64,000 nucleotides of DNA from an uncultured Aquimarina sp. (GTDB taxonomy: Bacteria > Bacteroidota > Bacteroidia > Flavobacteriales > Flavobacteriaceae), in NCBI GenBank assembly GCA_947498935.1, contig CANMMM010000020.1, positions 27,600 to 91,599 of the forward strand. The letters run 5' to 3'. The position numbers and the translations under genes are program-made. The notes beneath the pieces were generated by a model. That model saw only the letters and a list, made by a program, of their open reading frames with translations. It made no database searches and was not told the origin of the DNA. Shown here one piece after another: positions 45,283-55,200 of the stretch (positions are counted from its first letter, which is position 1; each line of letters starts with the position of its first letter).

Positions 45283-46836
45283 ATGGCAGCAATCACAGCA
45301 GATTTCGGAATACAAGAAGCATTGACACAATTAGGAATTTCTGAATATAACGATGGAACTTCTACAGGTACAGATTGGTTTTCTTCAGCAGCGACTATTG
45401 CATCGTATTCTCCTGTAGACGGAGCGCTGATTGCTAAGGTGTCTACTACGACTAGTGAGTCGTATGCCACTGTTATGGAAAAAGCAACTCATGCATTTAC
45501 GACATGGCGATTAAAGCCAGCGCCACAGCGAGGCGAAATCGTACGTCAGTTCGGAGAGCAATTACGATTGCTCAAAGAACCGCTAGGAAAACTAGTGTCC
45601 TATGAGATGGGTAAGTCATACCAAGAAGGACTGGGAGAGGTGCAGGAGATGATCGATATATGTGATTTTGCTGTAGGACTGTCTCGACAATTGCATGGAT
45701 TAACCATGCATTCTGAACGCCCAGGGCATAGAATGTATGAGCAATACCATCCGCTGGGAGTGGTAGGTATTATATCGGCATTTAATTTTCCGGTAGCAGT
45801 TTGGGCTTGGAATACCGCATTGGCTTGGATTTGTGGAGATGTATGTGTGTGGAAACCGAGTGAAAAAACACCCTTGTGCGCCGTGGCTTGTCAGCGTATC
45901 ATAGCCGATGTATTGCATAAGAATGGATTGCCAGAAGGAATTTCGTGTTTGATTAATGGCGATTATAAAGTAGGGGAGATGATGACTACCGATGTGCGTA
46001 TTCCGTTGGTTTCTGCTACGGGATCGACCAGAATGGGAAAGATAGTTGCGGCTACTGTGGGAAAAAGACTCGGAAAATCCTTGTTAGAATTAGGGGGTAA
46101 TAATGCGATTATTGTTACACCAGATGCAGATATAAAAATGACAGTGATCGGTGCTGTTTTTGGAGCGGTAGGAACAGCTGGACAGCGATGTACCTCTACC
46201 CGACGATTGATTATCCACGATAGCATATATGAGCAAGTAAAAAATGCATTAACCACTGCGTATGCACAATTGCGTATTGGTAATCCCTTGGATGAGCATA
46301 ATCATGTAGGCCCTTTGATTGATACAGCTGCAGTAGCGAGTTATGAGCAAGCATTGGATAAAGTAGTGTCTCAGGGCGGAAAGATCATTGTAGAAGGTGG
46401 TGTGCTTACAGGAGCTGGATACGAAAGTGGCTGTTATGTAAAACCAGCGATTGCAGAAGCCCAAAATGCGTATGAAATTGTACAAGAAGAAACCTTTGCA
46501 CCTATTTTATATTTGTTAAAATACAGCGGGGGTATTGATGAAGCCATCGCATTACAAAATGGAGTTGCACAAGGCTTATCATCAGCCATCATGACCAATA
46601 ACCTGAGAGAAGCAGAACTGTTCTTATCTCATGCAGGATCAGATTGTGGAATCGCCAATGTAAATATCGGAACTTCAGGTGCAGAAATCGGAGGCGCTTT
46701 TGGAGGCGAAAAAGAAACAGGTGGCGGACGCGAGTCGGGATCAGATGCATGGAAAGTGTACATGCGCAGACAGACCAATACCATTAATTATACCACAGAA
46801 CTGCCGTTAGCACAGGGAATAAAATTCGATCTGTAG
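45283..46836 (+). CDS. Aldehyde dehydrogenase, ALDH7/antiquitin-like
   Basis: NAD-dependent aldehyde dehydrogenase of 517 residues. Catalytic Glu in LLELGGNNA and catalytic Cys in GTAGQRCTSTRR; the GNNAIIV and SGSDAWKVYMRRQTNT stretches match the ALDH7 (alpha-aminoadipic semialdehyde dehydrogenase, AmaB) group. It could act in lysine breakdown. Placement after 3-hydroxyanthranilate dioxygenase suggests a possible role on 2-aminomuconic semialdehyde, but that reaction belongs to another ALDH class, so lysine catabolism is the safer guess. Confidence 0.9.
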   Translation: MAAITADFGIQEALTQLGISEYNDGTSTGTDWFSSAATIASYSPVDGALIAKVSTTTSESYATVMEKATHAFTTWRLKPAPQRGEIVRQFGEQLRLLKEPLGKLVSYEMGKSYQEGLGEVQEMIDICDFAVGLSRQLHGLTMHSERPGHRMYEQYHPLGVVGIISAFNFPVAVWAWNTALAWICGDVCVWKPSEKTPLCAVACQRIIADVLHKNGLPEGISCLINGDYKVGEMMTTDVRIPLVSATGSTRMGKIVAATVGKRLGKSLLELGGNNAIIVTPDADIKMTVIGAVFGAVGTAGQRCTSTRRLIIHDSIYEQVKNALTTAYAQLRIGNPLDEHNHVGPLIDTAAVASYEQALDKVVSQGGKIIVEGGVLTGAGYESGCYVKPAIAEAQNAYEIVQEETFAPILYLLKYSGGIDEAIALQNGVAQGLSSAIMTNNLREAELFLSHAGSDCGIANVNIGTSGAEIGGAFGGEKETGGGRESGSDAWKVYMRRQTNTINYTTELPLAQGIKFDL

Positions 46837-46861
46837 ATTTTATTAAAGAGGGGTATAAAAG

Positions 46862-47008
46862 GAAGTGGTTTATACTTTTTTCAATTTGTTATAAAAACGA
46901 TCTTTTGCACCCAAATTTTGTGATTTTTGAGTTCCGTAGCGCTGCTATACAACTAAAAAATCACTGTATTTGATCACAAAATCTTAGTTTTTCGCTGAAA
47001 TCACTTCT
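46862..47008 (-). repeat. Family A hairpin element, near-complete copy (A2)
   Basis: Inverted copy of A1 with the centre TCCGTAGCGCTGCTATAC and the arms TTTGCACCCAAATTTTGTG and GATCACAAAATCTTAG. One end is complete (GAAGTGGTTTATACTTTTTT); the other is about 14 bp shorter than in A1. It lies 25 bp after the ALDH stop codon. Confidence 0.9.
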
Positions 47009-47074
47009 ATTATATCCCACGCAACCATTTTAATGATATAGCATCTTCAAATAAACAAAGCAAAAAATACACCC

Positions 47075-47467
47075 ATGAAGAAATTAATTTGGATACTATG
47101 CATAGCCGCCCTTACTGCTTGTAGCCTAGATGAAGAAGCTACCGATGATCCTATTTTTTGTACAACCCAAGTAGTGCCTGGATTAGAAGTAATCGTACTC
47201 TCTGGCGTAACGAATACAATTATCGAAGAGGAATTAGTAGTCGTTGTTAAAGATGGCACGTATACCGAAACGTTGCAGAATCTAAATACTGCTATATATA
47301 CAGGTGCCTTCGAAAGGGAAGGTGAATATACACTGACTGTCAGTGGCGATGGCTATGAGAGCTATACGTCTTCTGCGCCCATTATAGTTACATCAGATGT
47401 CTGTCATGTCATTACACAGCGGGTCGAAGTGGTACTACAGCCCAAGGGAAAAAGGATACCGTATTAG
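47075..47467 (+). CDS. Small lipoprotein with carboxypeptidase-regulatory-like fold
   Basis: A 130-residue lipoprotein (lipobox ALTAC, Cys16). The mature part, VVVVKDGTYTETLQNLNTAIYTGAFEREGEYTLTVSGDGYESYTSS, has the look of a carboxypeptidase regulatory-like beta-sandwich: a property term, then a growing modifier and a GEYTLTVSGDGY closing strand. Two further cysteines (FCTT and DVCHV) may pair. Its stop codon overlaps that of the convergent zinc-ribbon gene by 4 bp. Function unknown. Confidence 0.8.
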   Translation: MKKLIWILCIAALTACSLDEEATDDPIFCTTQVVPGLEVIVLSGVTNTIIEEELVVVVKDGTYTETLQNLNTAIYTGAFEREGEYTLTVSGDGYESYTSSAPIIVTSDVCHVITQRVEVVLQPKGKRIPY

Positions 47468-48588
47468 CGAGGGGGTTCATAGGTATACGAAAACCATAGA
47501 AAACCAGCTACGATCGCTAGTACGAACAAAGAAAAGAAAAAGATCTTCCAGAATGAATACGGTCTTTTACCCGCTATAGCACCCGTCTGCCCATTGACAA
47601 AGAAATTGTATTTCTTTCCATTATAGCGATATGCACTAATATATACAGGCAGTAGAATATGCTTAAACGTTTCTTCAGATAATTGCATGTTTACCGAATG
47701 TACCTGCTGGGTATCACCTCCAATATCATGTCTGGCCCACGAACGTGCTATGCGCTTTGCTTCTTCGGTAGAGGCTAGGTGGCCATCTTTGAGGGGGATG
47801 GTATATTTTTCGGTTACGAAACCAGCAAGAAAGCTGTTGTCAAATGGGCGTAAATCCTGCAAATTCCAATGTGCAATTTTAGAAGGAATTGGATTTTGTC
47901 GCTGATGAGAGGCTTTGATCAATGTATCGTCTACGAATCCGCCGACACGCCCGCTCGCAGGAGTCCAGCGAGTTCTGCGTTCTTGTCGGGTTTGTCGTAC
48001 CTGTTTTCCATTAACAGTAGTCGTGTAAGGAACTGTCACATAGTAGTAATCTCCGCGCTGCCCTGTATAAGAAGCCGCTAATTGTGCATCAAATGTCCAG
48101 TAGGGAAGATACAGTCCCTTGGTATACTCAGGGTCTAAAGCTGCTTTTTTTAGATTATTAGGAGCAAACCATAAATCCTGCACCCATTTAGAAAAGATCT
48201 GATGGGATTTCTTATGGTCTAATTGAAAAGGCAGTACTGCGCCCGGCACAATCCACTCCTCTTTATACGCGTCTTCAATGATCAGTGGCGATGTACAATA
48301 CACGCAGTGCAGTGACTTATAATTTTCCTCGATATGTTGGTGTGCTCCACAGTTTTGGCAGTGGAGCATCATAATCTCTTCGGAGTGTGATTGCGATCCC
48401 ATAGCATTGAGGTAGGGCTTAAGCTCTAACTCTTCAAAATCTGCAATCACAGGTGTTATGGTTTCTTCATGCCCGCAATAGTCACATTTTATTTCGCTAG
48501 TTCCTGGTTTATATACCAATTCTGCGCCACAATTAACACACGACTTTCTGTGTTCAGAAACAGCTTTTTTGTCTAGTTCACTTTTCAT
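47464..48588 (-). CDS. Zinc-ribbon membrane protein (YdjG-like), partner of SPFH protein
   Basis: A 374-residue protein. Two N-terminal zinc ribbons: CVNCGAELVYKPGTSEIKCDYCG (about 18-40) and CQNCGAHQ...HCVYC (about 76-97). The middle domain (about 110-300) is beta-rich with YTKGLYLPYWTFDA. One transmembrane helix is near the C-terminus (about 345-367). It follows the SPFH gene on the same strand after 67 bp, and both resemble the YdjG/YdjI pair of the Bacillus PspA-linked membrane stress locus. No PspA gene is adjacent here. Confidence 0.82.
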   Translation of the reverse strand: MKSELDKKAVSEHRKSCVNCGAELVYKPGTSEIKCDYCGHEETITPVIADFEELELKPYLNAMGSQSHSEEIMMLHCQNCGAHQHIEENYKSLHCVYCTSPLIIEDAYKEEWIVPGAVLPFQLDHKKSHQIFSKWVQDLWFAPNNLKKAALDPEYTKGLYLPYWTFDAQLAASYTGQRGDYYYVTVPYTTTVNGKQVRQTRQERRTRWTPASGRVGGFVDDTLIKASHQRQNPIPSKIAHWNLQDLRPFDNSFLAGFVTEKYTIPLKDGHLASTEEAKRIARSWARHDIGGDTQQVHSVNMQLSEETFKHILLPVYISAYRYNGKKYNFFVNGQTGAIAGKRPYSFWKIFFFSLFVLAIVAGFLWFSYTYEPPR

Positions 48589-48655
48589 AAGTAATTATCG
48601 TATCTCCTACAACATCTGTAAGGATAAGTCTCTCATTGATTACTATCCCTAATTA

Positions 48656-49795
48656 TTATATACCCGGTAGTGGAGGAGGTGTAGTACCACCTAGAAATAC
48701 CTGTAATTCTGGAACCTCTTTAATAGCAGTCCAATTATTCATTCCTTGTTTCCAAACGAGCGTATCTTTATTTACAGTTCTATTGGCGAACAAGCCTTTT
48801 AGCTGCTCAAAAGACACAGGTCCTGCTTGCTGTCCGTTCAATGCATAGAAGTATTGTACCTGTACAGGCATCGGAGGAGGAGTTGCAGGAGCAGTTGGCT
48901 GAGGTGTCATGGCTTGTTGTTGCGTGCCCATAGGTTGCATCATGCCACCCATCTGCTGCGCGAGTACAAATCCCATACCCATGCCCATACCAGCACCAGC
49001 AGTACCCCCTTCATTAGCCGCTGCGGCTTCGATAGCCTTTGCCGCTTTGAATTTGGTCAGTTTATCTAAGTCTATTTTGTCAATTCTACTGTATTCGAAT
49101 ATCTCCTTCTTTAATTCCTCTGGCATCGATACATTCTCTATATAGAATTTCTCTAGAGAAATCCCTACAGAGTTAAACTCAGGTTGCATTACCTCTAAGC
49201 AGGTTTCAGAGAGTTCAGTCGTATTGGCTGCGTATAACTCTATCGGTAGATTGGCCTCTCCAATGGTGTCTGTAAATCGAGTAGTGATCAAGCTTTTTAA
49301 ATGCTCATTGATCTCATAATTCGTAAAATTGGCATCAGTACCTACAATATCTACGATAAATTTTCCAGGATCATTGATTTTAAAGGCGTACGTTCCAAAT
49401 GCGCGAATTTCTACCAGCCCAAAACGATCATCACTAAGCGTAATCGGATTTTTAGTACCCCATTTTTCATCGGTAAACAGATGCGTGTTTACAAAATATA
49501 CTTCAGCCTTAAATGGACTGTTGAATCCGTATTTCCATCCTTTTAATGTAGTAAGTATCGGTAGGTTTTGTGTGTTTAGTGTATACGTACCAGGCGTAAA
49601 TATATCGGCCAGTTGTCCTTCATTGACGAAAACAGCGGTTTGTCCTTCTCTCACGATCAGTTGTGCGCCATTTTTTATTTCATTTTGGTAGCGCTCGAAT
49701 CGATGTACAATTGTATCTTTCGTATTGTCTAGCCACTCTACAATATCTATAAATTCATGGCTTAGCTTCTTCTTTATTTCATCAAAAATTCCCAT
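48656..49795 (-). CDS. SPFH/band 7 protein with C-terminal GYF_2 domain (YdjI-like)
   Basis: A 379-residue protein. Residues about 1-240 form an SPFH (virion core protein/YdjI type) domain beginning MGIFDEIKKKLSHEFIDIVEWLDNTKDTIVHRF. A Gly/Met/Gln-rich linker (about 255-305) with AGAGMGMGMGF leads to a GYF_2 domain (about 312-365: YFYALNGQQAGPVSFEQLKGLF...WKQGMNNWTAI) for proline-rich or polar peptide binding. It precedes the zinc-ribbon protein, so the pair probably assembles at the membrane. Phage-shock-like membrane protection is an inference from the Bacillus homologues. Confidence 0.85.
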   Translation of the reverse strand: MGIFDEIKKKLSHEFIDIVEWLDNTKDTIVHRFERYQNEIKNGAQLIVREGQTAVFVNEGQLADIFTPGTYTLNTQNLPILTTLKGWKYGFNSPFKAEVYFVNTHLFTDEKWGTKNPITLSDDRFGLVEIRAFGTYAFKINDPGKFIVDIVGTDANFTNYEINEHLKSLITTRFTDTIGEANLPIELYAANTTELSETCLEVMQPEFNSVGISLEKFYIENVSMPEELKKEIFEYSRIDKIDLDKLTKFKAAKAIEAAAANEGGTAGAGMGMGMGFVLAQQMGGMMQPMGTQQQAMTPQPTAPATPPPMPVQVQYFYALNGQQAGPVSFEQLKGLFANRTVNKDTLVWKQGMNNWTAIKEVPELQVFLGGTTPPPLPGI

Positions 49796-49888
49796 CGGTG
49801 AGTTGATTTTATAATTTGTGTTCTAAAACTACGAAATAGAAAGCGGGATAAAAAAATATAAAATCAAAAATTAGCGTATAAATAATTT

Positions 49889-49977
49889 GGGCGTTACCAC
49901 AAGGGTCGGGCTATCCGTTCCAATTCCTCGCACCTCCTATCGTCGGGCTGTGGGATTTCCGCTACTATCCCTAACGC
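49889..49977 (-). repeat. Family C dispersed repeat, copy 7
   Basis: Complete copy in reverse orientation, GGGCGTTACCACAAGGGTCG to CTATCCCTAACGC. It lies upstream of the SPFH gene start (94 bp), whereas most other copies follow gene ends. Confidence 0.88.
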
Positions 49978-50066
49978 GATGAATATGAGCTGTGTTGTAT
50001 CCATTGTAATTACCCGTAAAACATAGGAATCAGAGAATTAGATTTATTATAAATTGTGAAGTCAAT

Positions 50067-50096
50067 TTTGATACTGAGGAAAAAATAGTACTTTTG
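50067..50096 (+). promoter_or_regulatory. Consensus promoter of leader ORF 1
   Basis: TTTG at 50067-50070 and TACTTTTG at 50089-50096 with 18 bp between, close to the ideal TTTG-N19-TAnnTTTG. It is the clearest complete promoter in the window. In the copy near 56035-56063 the -7 element has decayed to TACTGATG. Confidence 0.75.
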
Positions 50097-50135
50097 TACT
50101 GCAATATGCAAAGAAATTAAAATACAATAGACGAA

Positions 50136-50207
50136 ATGATACGATCACATATACATAAATCCAAGGCAAGAGTGCTTCAGTCACTCGGGGTGGTGTGTAG
50201 TATGTGA
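50136..50207 (+). CDS. Short leader peptide 1 (23 aa), possible attenuator
   Basis: ATG to TGA ORF of 23 residues, MIRSHIHKSKARVLQSLG then VVCSM. It begins about 35 nt after the predicted transcription start and is followed 38 nt later by a strong terminator, the layout of a transcription attenuator. The C-terminal Cys and Met suggest sensing of sulfur amino acids, but there is no codon run, so this is conjecture. A duplicated, altered version lies at 56101-56160. Confidence 0.55.
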   Translation: MIRSHIHKSKARVLQSLGVVCSM

Positions 50208-50244
50208 TGATGCAAAGTATCTTTCGGATCTTCATAATATAAGT

Positions 50245-50276
50245 AAACCCTGAGCCTATGCACTCAGGGTTTTTTT
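50245..50276 (+). terminator. Attenuator-type terminator after leader ORF 1
   Basis: Stem AACCCTGAG / CTCAGGGTT around CCTATGCA and seven T. It stands between the leader ORF and any downstream gene. Confidence 0.88.
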
Positions 50277-50335
50277 ATGGCATTTTTCTTACCTAGGCCA
50301 GAAATTTTAAGAAAAAAAGAGTTGCGAAAGCAGTA

Positions 50336-50380
50336 TACCAAAAGACAGCACATATGCATGCCATGTGTTGGTCTTTTATT
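50336..50380 (+). terminator. Second hairpin before rtcB
   Basis: AAAAGACAGCACATATGC pairs with GCATGCCATGTGTTGGTCTTTT imperfectly; the 3' arm runs into TTTTATTTG. Probably a terminator; absent from the duplicated unit at 56300. Confidence 0.6.
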
Positions 50381-50407
50381 TGTCAAACCAATAAATAATT
50401 TACGAGT

Positions 50408-50536
50408 ATGGAAGCACCAGATCAATTTTTAGAACCACAAAAAGAGGTAGTAGGGTCAAGTACTGTCATTTCTTATGAATGCAATACGTATGTACCTGTT
50501 ATACATGTAGTAGCTATCCGTAGATCTACAGGGTAG
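50408..50536 (+). CDS. Possible 42-residue ORF before rtcB
   Basis: MEAPDQFLEPQKEVV then GSSTVISYECNTYVPVIHVV and a basic end. It ends 27 bp before rtcB and on the same strand. No domain is recognised; it may be a short gene or the remnant of a longer one. Weak support. Confidence 0.3.
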   Translation: MEAPDQFLEPQKEVVGSSTVISYECNTYVPVIHVVAIRRSTG

Positions 50537-50563
50537 AGGAATGAAGTAGTAAAGAAAATAACA

Positions 50564-51958
50564 ATGGCAAAATTAAAATTAAGAGGTAGAGACCTCATAG
50601 AGATAGGATATCCACAAGGTAAAGTCATCAGTATAGCGATGGATATCATGTTACGTAATTATAAAAGAGAACGAAAAGAAAAAGTGCTACAGCGCTTACG
50701 CACAGTACTCAAAAATCCAGAAAAGTTTTTGGGAGATGGGATTGTTGGTAAAATAGCAGAAGAGTTAGTAGCTCCTGTAAAAACCAAAAAACAATCATTA
50801 CGCTCACAGCGAGCACCGTTTGCCATCTTCGGATCAGCAGGGATACAACAAGAAGCCAAGCATCAGTTGTATACAGCGCTAAAATTGCCAATTGCGAGAG
50901 CTGGTGCACTCATGCCTGATGGGCATATGGGGTATGGATTGCCTATAGGAGGAGTATTGGCTACAGAGAATGCTGTGATTCCATATGGAGTAGGAGTAGA
51001 TATCGGTTGTCGTATGTGTCTAAGCATATATGACATTCCAGTATCATACTTAGCAGGGCATAAAGATAAGTATGTAAAATTGCTACAATACCATACGCGA
51101 TTTGGAGGTGATGAGGTGCATCAAAAAATCCCGATGCACCCTATTTTCCAGGAAGCTGCATTTACAGAGATTCCGATGGTCAAAAAACTAAAGGATCGTG
51201 CGTTTAAGCAATTCGGGAGTTCTGGAGGGGGAAACCACTTTGTAGAATTTGGAGCTGTAGAAATACTAGACCCAATGAATGAATTTGGAATGCCAGTAGG
51301 TACTTATCTAGGTGTTTTGTCGCACAGTGGTTCTAGAGGATTAGGAGCAGCGATCGCTAAGCATTATACGAATTTGGCTAAAAAACAAACGCCAATGCCG
51401 GGAGAAGCCAAGGAATTAGCATGGTTAGACCTGAATACCCATGATGGACAAGAATATTGGATGGCGATGCATCTTGCAGGAGCATACGCATCTGCATGTC
51501 ATCATGATATTCATAGAAGATTGTCTAAAGCAATTGGTGCTCGTGCGATCGCTACAGTAGAGAATCATCATAACTTTGCTTGGAAAGAGGAGGTAGAAGG
51601 GCAGGAAATGATTGTACATCGCAAAGGAGCAACTCCTGCAGGAGAGAATGTACTAGGTGTTATTCCAGGGTCTATGACAGCACCAGGGTTTATCGTACGA
51701 GGCAAAGGCAATGCCTTATCACTAAATTCTGCATCTCATGGAGCAGGAAGGCAGCTGTCTAGACGTAAAGCCAAAAGTACATTGACCGCTTGTGATCTAA
51801 AAAAGAAACTAAAAGATCACGGAGTGACATTGCTCGGAGGGGGATTGGATGAAGCACCAATGGCCTATAAAAACATTCATAGTGTGATGGCGCATCAAGA
51901 AGAGTTGGTAGCGGTTGTAGGGACATTTACACCTAAAATCGTACGAATGGATTATTAA
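50564..51958 (+). CDS. rtcB: RNA-splicing ligase RtcB
   Basis: GTP-dependent RNA ligase that joins 3'-phosphate (or 2',3'-cyclic phosphate) and 5'-OH RNA ends in tRNA or rRNA repair. Metal and guanylate motifs are present: GVGVDIGCRM with the metal Cys, GSSGGGNHFVEFG, HSGSRGLG, VENHHNFAW, and the guanylylated histidine in NSASHGAGRQLSRRKA. 464 residues, somewhat longer at the N-terminus (about 75 residues with a Lys/Arg-rich helix) than the shortest family members. No rtcA or rtcR is adjacent. It lies inside the duplicated segment but is single copy. Confidence 0.95.
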   Translation: MAKLKLRGRDLIEIGYPQGKVISIAMDIMLRNYKRERKEKVLQRLRTVLKNPEKFLGDGIVGKIAEELVAPVKTKKQSLRSQRAPFAIFGSAGIQQEAKHQLYTALKLPIARAGALMPDGHMGYGLPIGGVLATENAVIPYGVGVDIGCRMCLSIYDIPVSYLAGHKDKYVKLLQYHTRFGGDEVHQKIPMHPIFQEAAFTEIPMVKKLKDRAFKQFGSSGGGNHFVEFGAVEILDPMNEFGMPVGTYLGVLSHSGSRGLGAAIAKHYTNLAKKQTPMPGEAKELAWLDLNTHDGQEYWMAMHLAGAYASACHHDIHRRLSKAIGARAIATVENHHNFAWKEEVEGQEMIVHRKGATPAGENVLGVIPGSMTAPGFIVRGKGNALSLNSASHGAGRQLSRRKAKSTLTACDLKKKLKDHGVTLLGGGLDEAPMAYKNIHSVMAHQEELVAVVGTFTPKIVRMDY

Positions 51959-51971
51959 TAGTTTTTAGAAA

Positions 51972-52007
51972 CAACCTGTTGTTTTCAAGACGGCAGGTTG
52001 CTTTTTT
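51972..52007 (+). terminator. Terminator after rtcB
   Basis: Stem CAACCTG / CAGGTTG with a 15-nt loop followed by CTTTTTT. Confidence 0.82.
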
Positions 52008-52235
52008 ATGAGGGTATACAAGTGTTTTTTGATCGATCCATATGTTCTCGAATGAATGATGGGGATATTTCTTTTAACAAAAGTAGTAGAAGCTATATCG
52101 TTTGAAGTGTGTTTTATAGGAGGATTAGCCGTAATTTTTTTGAAAATTTTAAGTAAATATTCTCTTAATTTTAAGATAAGATTTTCAGATTCTACGTTAA
52201 GTTTGCTAACTATTCACAATTCAACAAAGATTAAG

Positions 52236-55200
52236 ATGAAAACATTTTTATGTTACCTCAAGCGCGCAGTTTGGGGTGTAGCCCTATTGGGTACAGTCAG
52301 TGCTGTGCAAGCACAAAAAATCAAGGGGTTGAAAAAAAGTCCCTCTCAGAACTTTCAACCTGCTTCTCTTTACAAACAGTCTAAAATTTACGACAGTAAG
52401 TCTGGAGCCACTGAACAAAAGCCAACAGCAGTGGGAGATAAAGCATTAGACCGTATGGTTTATGAGTTTAATAGGCTAAAAGATCCGAAGACAGGGAAAA
52501 TCCCTGAAGGTATTCAGGCATCTGAAGAGCGTTTCTCAAAAACGATTGCTATTGGTGATGACATGAAAAAGTCAGTAACTAATGCAAAGAAAGGTGCTAA
52601 TAAGTCTCGTTTTTCGTATTGGAAACAAAGAGGGCCTTATAATGTAGGAGGAAGAACCAGAGCGTTAGCCATTGATCGCACAAATGAAGATATTATTTTT
52701 GCAGGAGGTGTATCAGGAGGACTTTGGCGTTCTAGAGATGCAGGAGCATCTTGGAGAAGAGTTACTACCCTTAGACAATCGCCAAGTGTTACTGCTATTG
52801 TACAAGATCCTAGACCAGGAAAACATAATATATGGTATTACGGTGGAGGAGAGCGTTTCGGAAATTCAGCCAGTGACGGAGGAGCCTTTTACCAAGGAAC
52901 AGGAATCTATAAGTCTACCAACGGTGGGTTTACTTGGAAATTATTAGAAGCGAGCAATGATAATGATGTACGCGCATTTTCGCCACTAGATGTTATTAAC
53001 TCTATGGTGATTGATCCTACCAATGGATATTTATACGTCGGAACTTTAGATGGATTACACAGATCTACAGACGAAGGAAAAACTTTCGAAGAAGTATTAG
53101 AAAGTGGATTCTTAGGTACTGTAGAAGTAGCGGTTACCAGCCAAGGGCAATTGTATGCTACTATTCGTAGTTCAGCAGATGAAAATGCAGGTTTCCATAC
53201 CTCTAGTAATGGAACAGATTGGACAGCGATTACTCCTAGTAGCTTGCCTGCTTCTATCGGAAGAACGGTAATGGGGGTAAACCCATCAAACGAAGACGAA
53301 ATATATTTCTTTGCGCAAAATACAGGGCAAGATTCAGCTGCATTTTTGTTAAAATATGATGCTGCTAAAAAAGCAGATTCAGCTTGGGTGGATCTTAGTG
53401 CTAATTTACCTCTTAGCTTAGGAAGAGTAGGAAGCTTAAATTTACAAGGCGGATACAACATGTTAGTAAAAGTAAGCCCAGCAAATCCTGATATGGTATT
53501 TATTGGAGGTACTAATATCTATAGATCATTAGATGGATTCACCACACCTGCGGGTCAAGAATCATGGGTTGCAGGATACAGACCTGATAATAGTGTAGCT
53601 GTATACACAAATCAACATCCTGATCAGCACGCATTACTTTTTTATCCATCGAATCCAAACAAAGTACTGTCAGGAAATGATGGAGGCGTATTTATTACAG
53701 AAGATATTACAGCAGTAGATGGAGGGGATATTCCAATAGAACCAGTAGGTTGGACAAGCCTTAATAATGGGTATTTTACAACACAACCGCATCATATATC
53801 TATTGATCCTAGTGAGAATAACGATGGTGTTTTAGCAGGATTCCAAGATAATGGTACATGGTTTACTGATACTACGGATCAAACTGCATTTTGGAAAGAA
53901 GAATTTGGTGGAGATGGAGCATACAGTGCGATTGCAGATAACGGACGTACTCATTATGTGTCTTCACAGCGAGGAAGAGTGTATCGTTTAAATTTAGATG
54001 AAGATGGGAATGAAGTTTCATTTGCGAGAGTGCAGCCTAATGGAGCAACAGGTTTGGCTTTTATTGCTCCTTTCGTGTTAGATCCAAATAATGATAATAT
54101 CATGTATTTACCTGCGGGTAATAGAATGTGGAGAAATAATAATTTAGATTCAATCCCTATTTTCTCTAATGCATTAGCAAAAGTGAATTGGGTAGACCTA
54201 CCAGCATCAGATACACCAGAAGGTTCTGTGATCTCTGCATTAGGAGTTTCTAAATACCCTGTAGCGAATAGATTGTATTACGGTACTGATAAAGGACAGC
54301 TATACAGAATAGACAATGCTAATATTGATGATCAACAGCCTGTAGATATTTTTACAGGAAAAGGACTTCCAGAAGGAAATATCACAGATATAAATGTAGA
54401 TCCATCCAATTCAGATAGAGTTATCGTAGCATTTTCTAATTATAGAATTCCAAGTTTATTCCTAACGAACAATGGTGGAGAAACATGGACAAATATCAGT
54501 GGAAACTTAGAAGAAAATCCAGATGGAAGTGGTAATGGACCTTCTGTAAGAAGTACCGCTTTTGTAGGAAGTAGCGCTGGACGTTTTGGTGCCAGTGCAC
54601 AATCTGTATATGTGGCAACAAGTACAGGTTTATACTATACATTAGGCCTTAGAGGCGAAAGAACACGTTGGAACAGAGAGCCATTAAGAATAGGAAATGC
54701 TGTTGTAGAAGAAGTAGTATCTAGAGAGGATGGTTTTATTGCAGTAGGGGCTCATGGAAACGGAACATTTAGTGCTAAATTCCCTGTGTTTAACAAGCAA
54801 CCAGAAACTACATTGAGCAGAACATATCTTCTAGAAGATCTTGCTTTAGTAGAAAATAATGAGCCAATAGAAGTAAGTGTTGCTGGATTATTCGAGAGTT
54901 CTATAGGAGCGCCTATAGATATCCAGTTTATCAATTCTAATGAAGCATTGGTAACAGCTACTTTAGAGAATGACGTGATCAAAATTACGATTGCAAAAGA
55001 CGCTAAAGGAAAAGCAGCTATTGGATTAATTGCTACTTCTAATGGAGAGCAAGTATCAGAAGGATTTACGATCAATGTAAGTGAACTGCCTATCTACGAG
55101 CAGCAAGAAGCTGCAATTAGTTCATCACCAGCTCAGTTTTTTGTAGACTTTAATGCAGTAGTAAGCTCGTCAGATGATTTTACAATTCCAGAGAATAGCG

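Noticed and set aside
49889..49977. Repeat family C as rho-independent terminators
   Set aside because: No T-run follows the copies, and one copy lies upstream of a gene start, so simple terminator function is not supported.
52056..52235. 60-residue N-terminal extension of propeller copy 1
   Set aside because: Not conserved in copy 2, precedes a perfect signal peptide, and reads through the upstream regulatory region.
52907..53461. Minus-strand ORF of 184 residues, with an equivalent opposite copy 2
   Set aside because: Long only because the sense protein has few minus-strand stops; both propeller genes show the same shadow at the same place, and the protein on the plus strand is clearly real.
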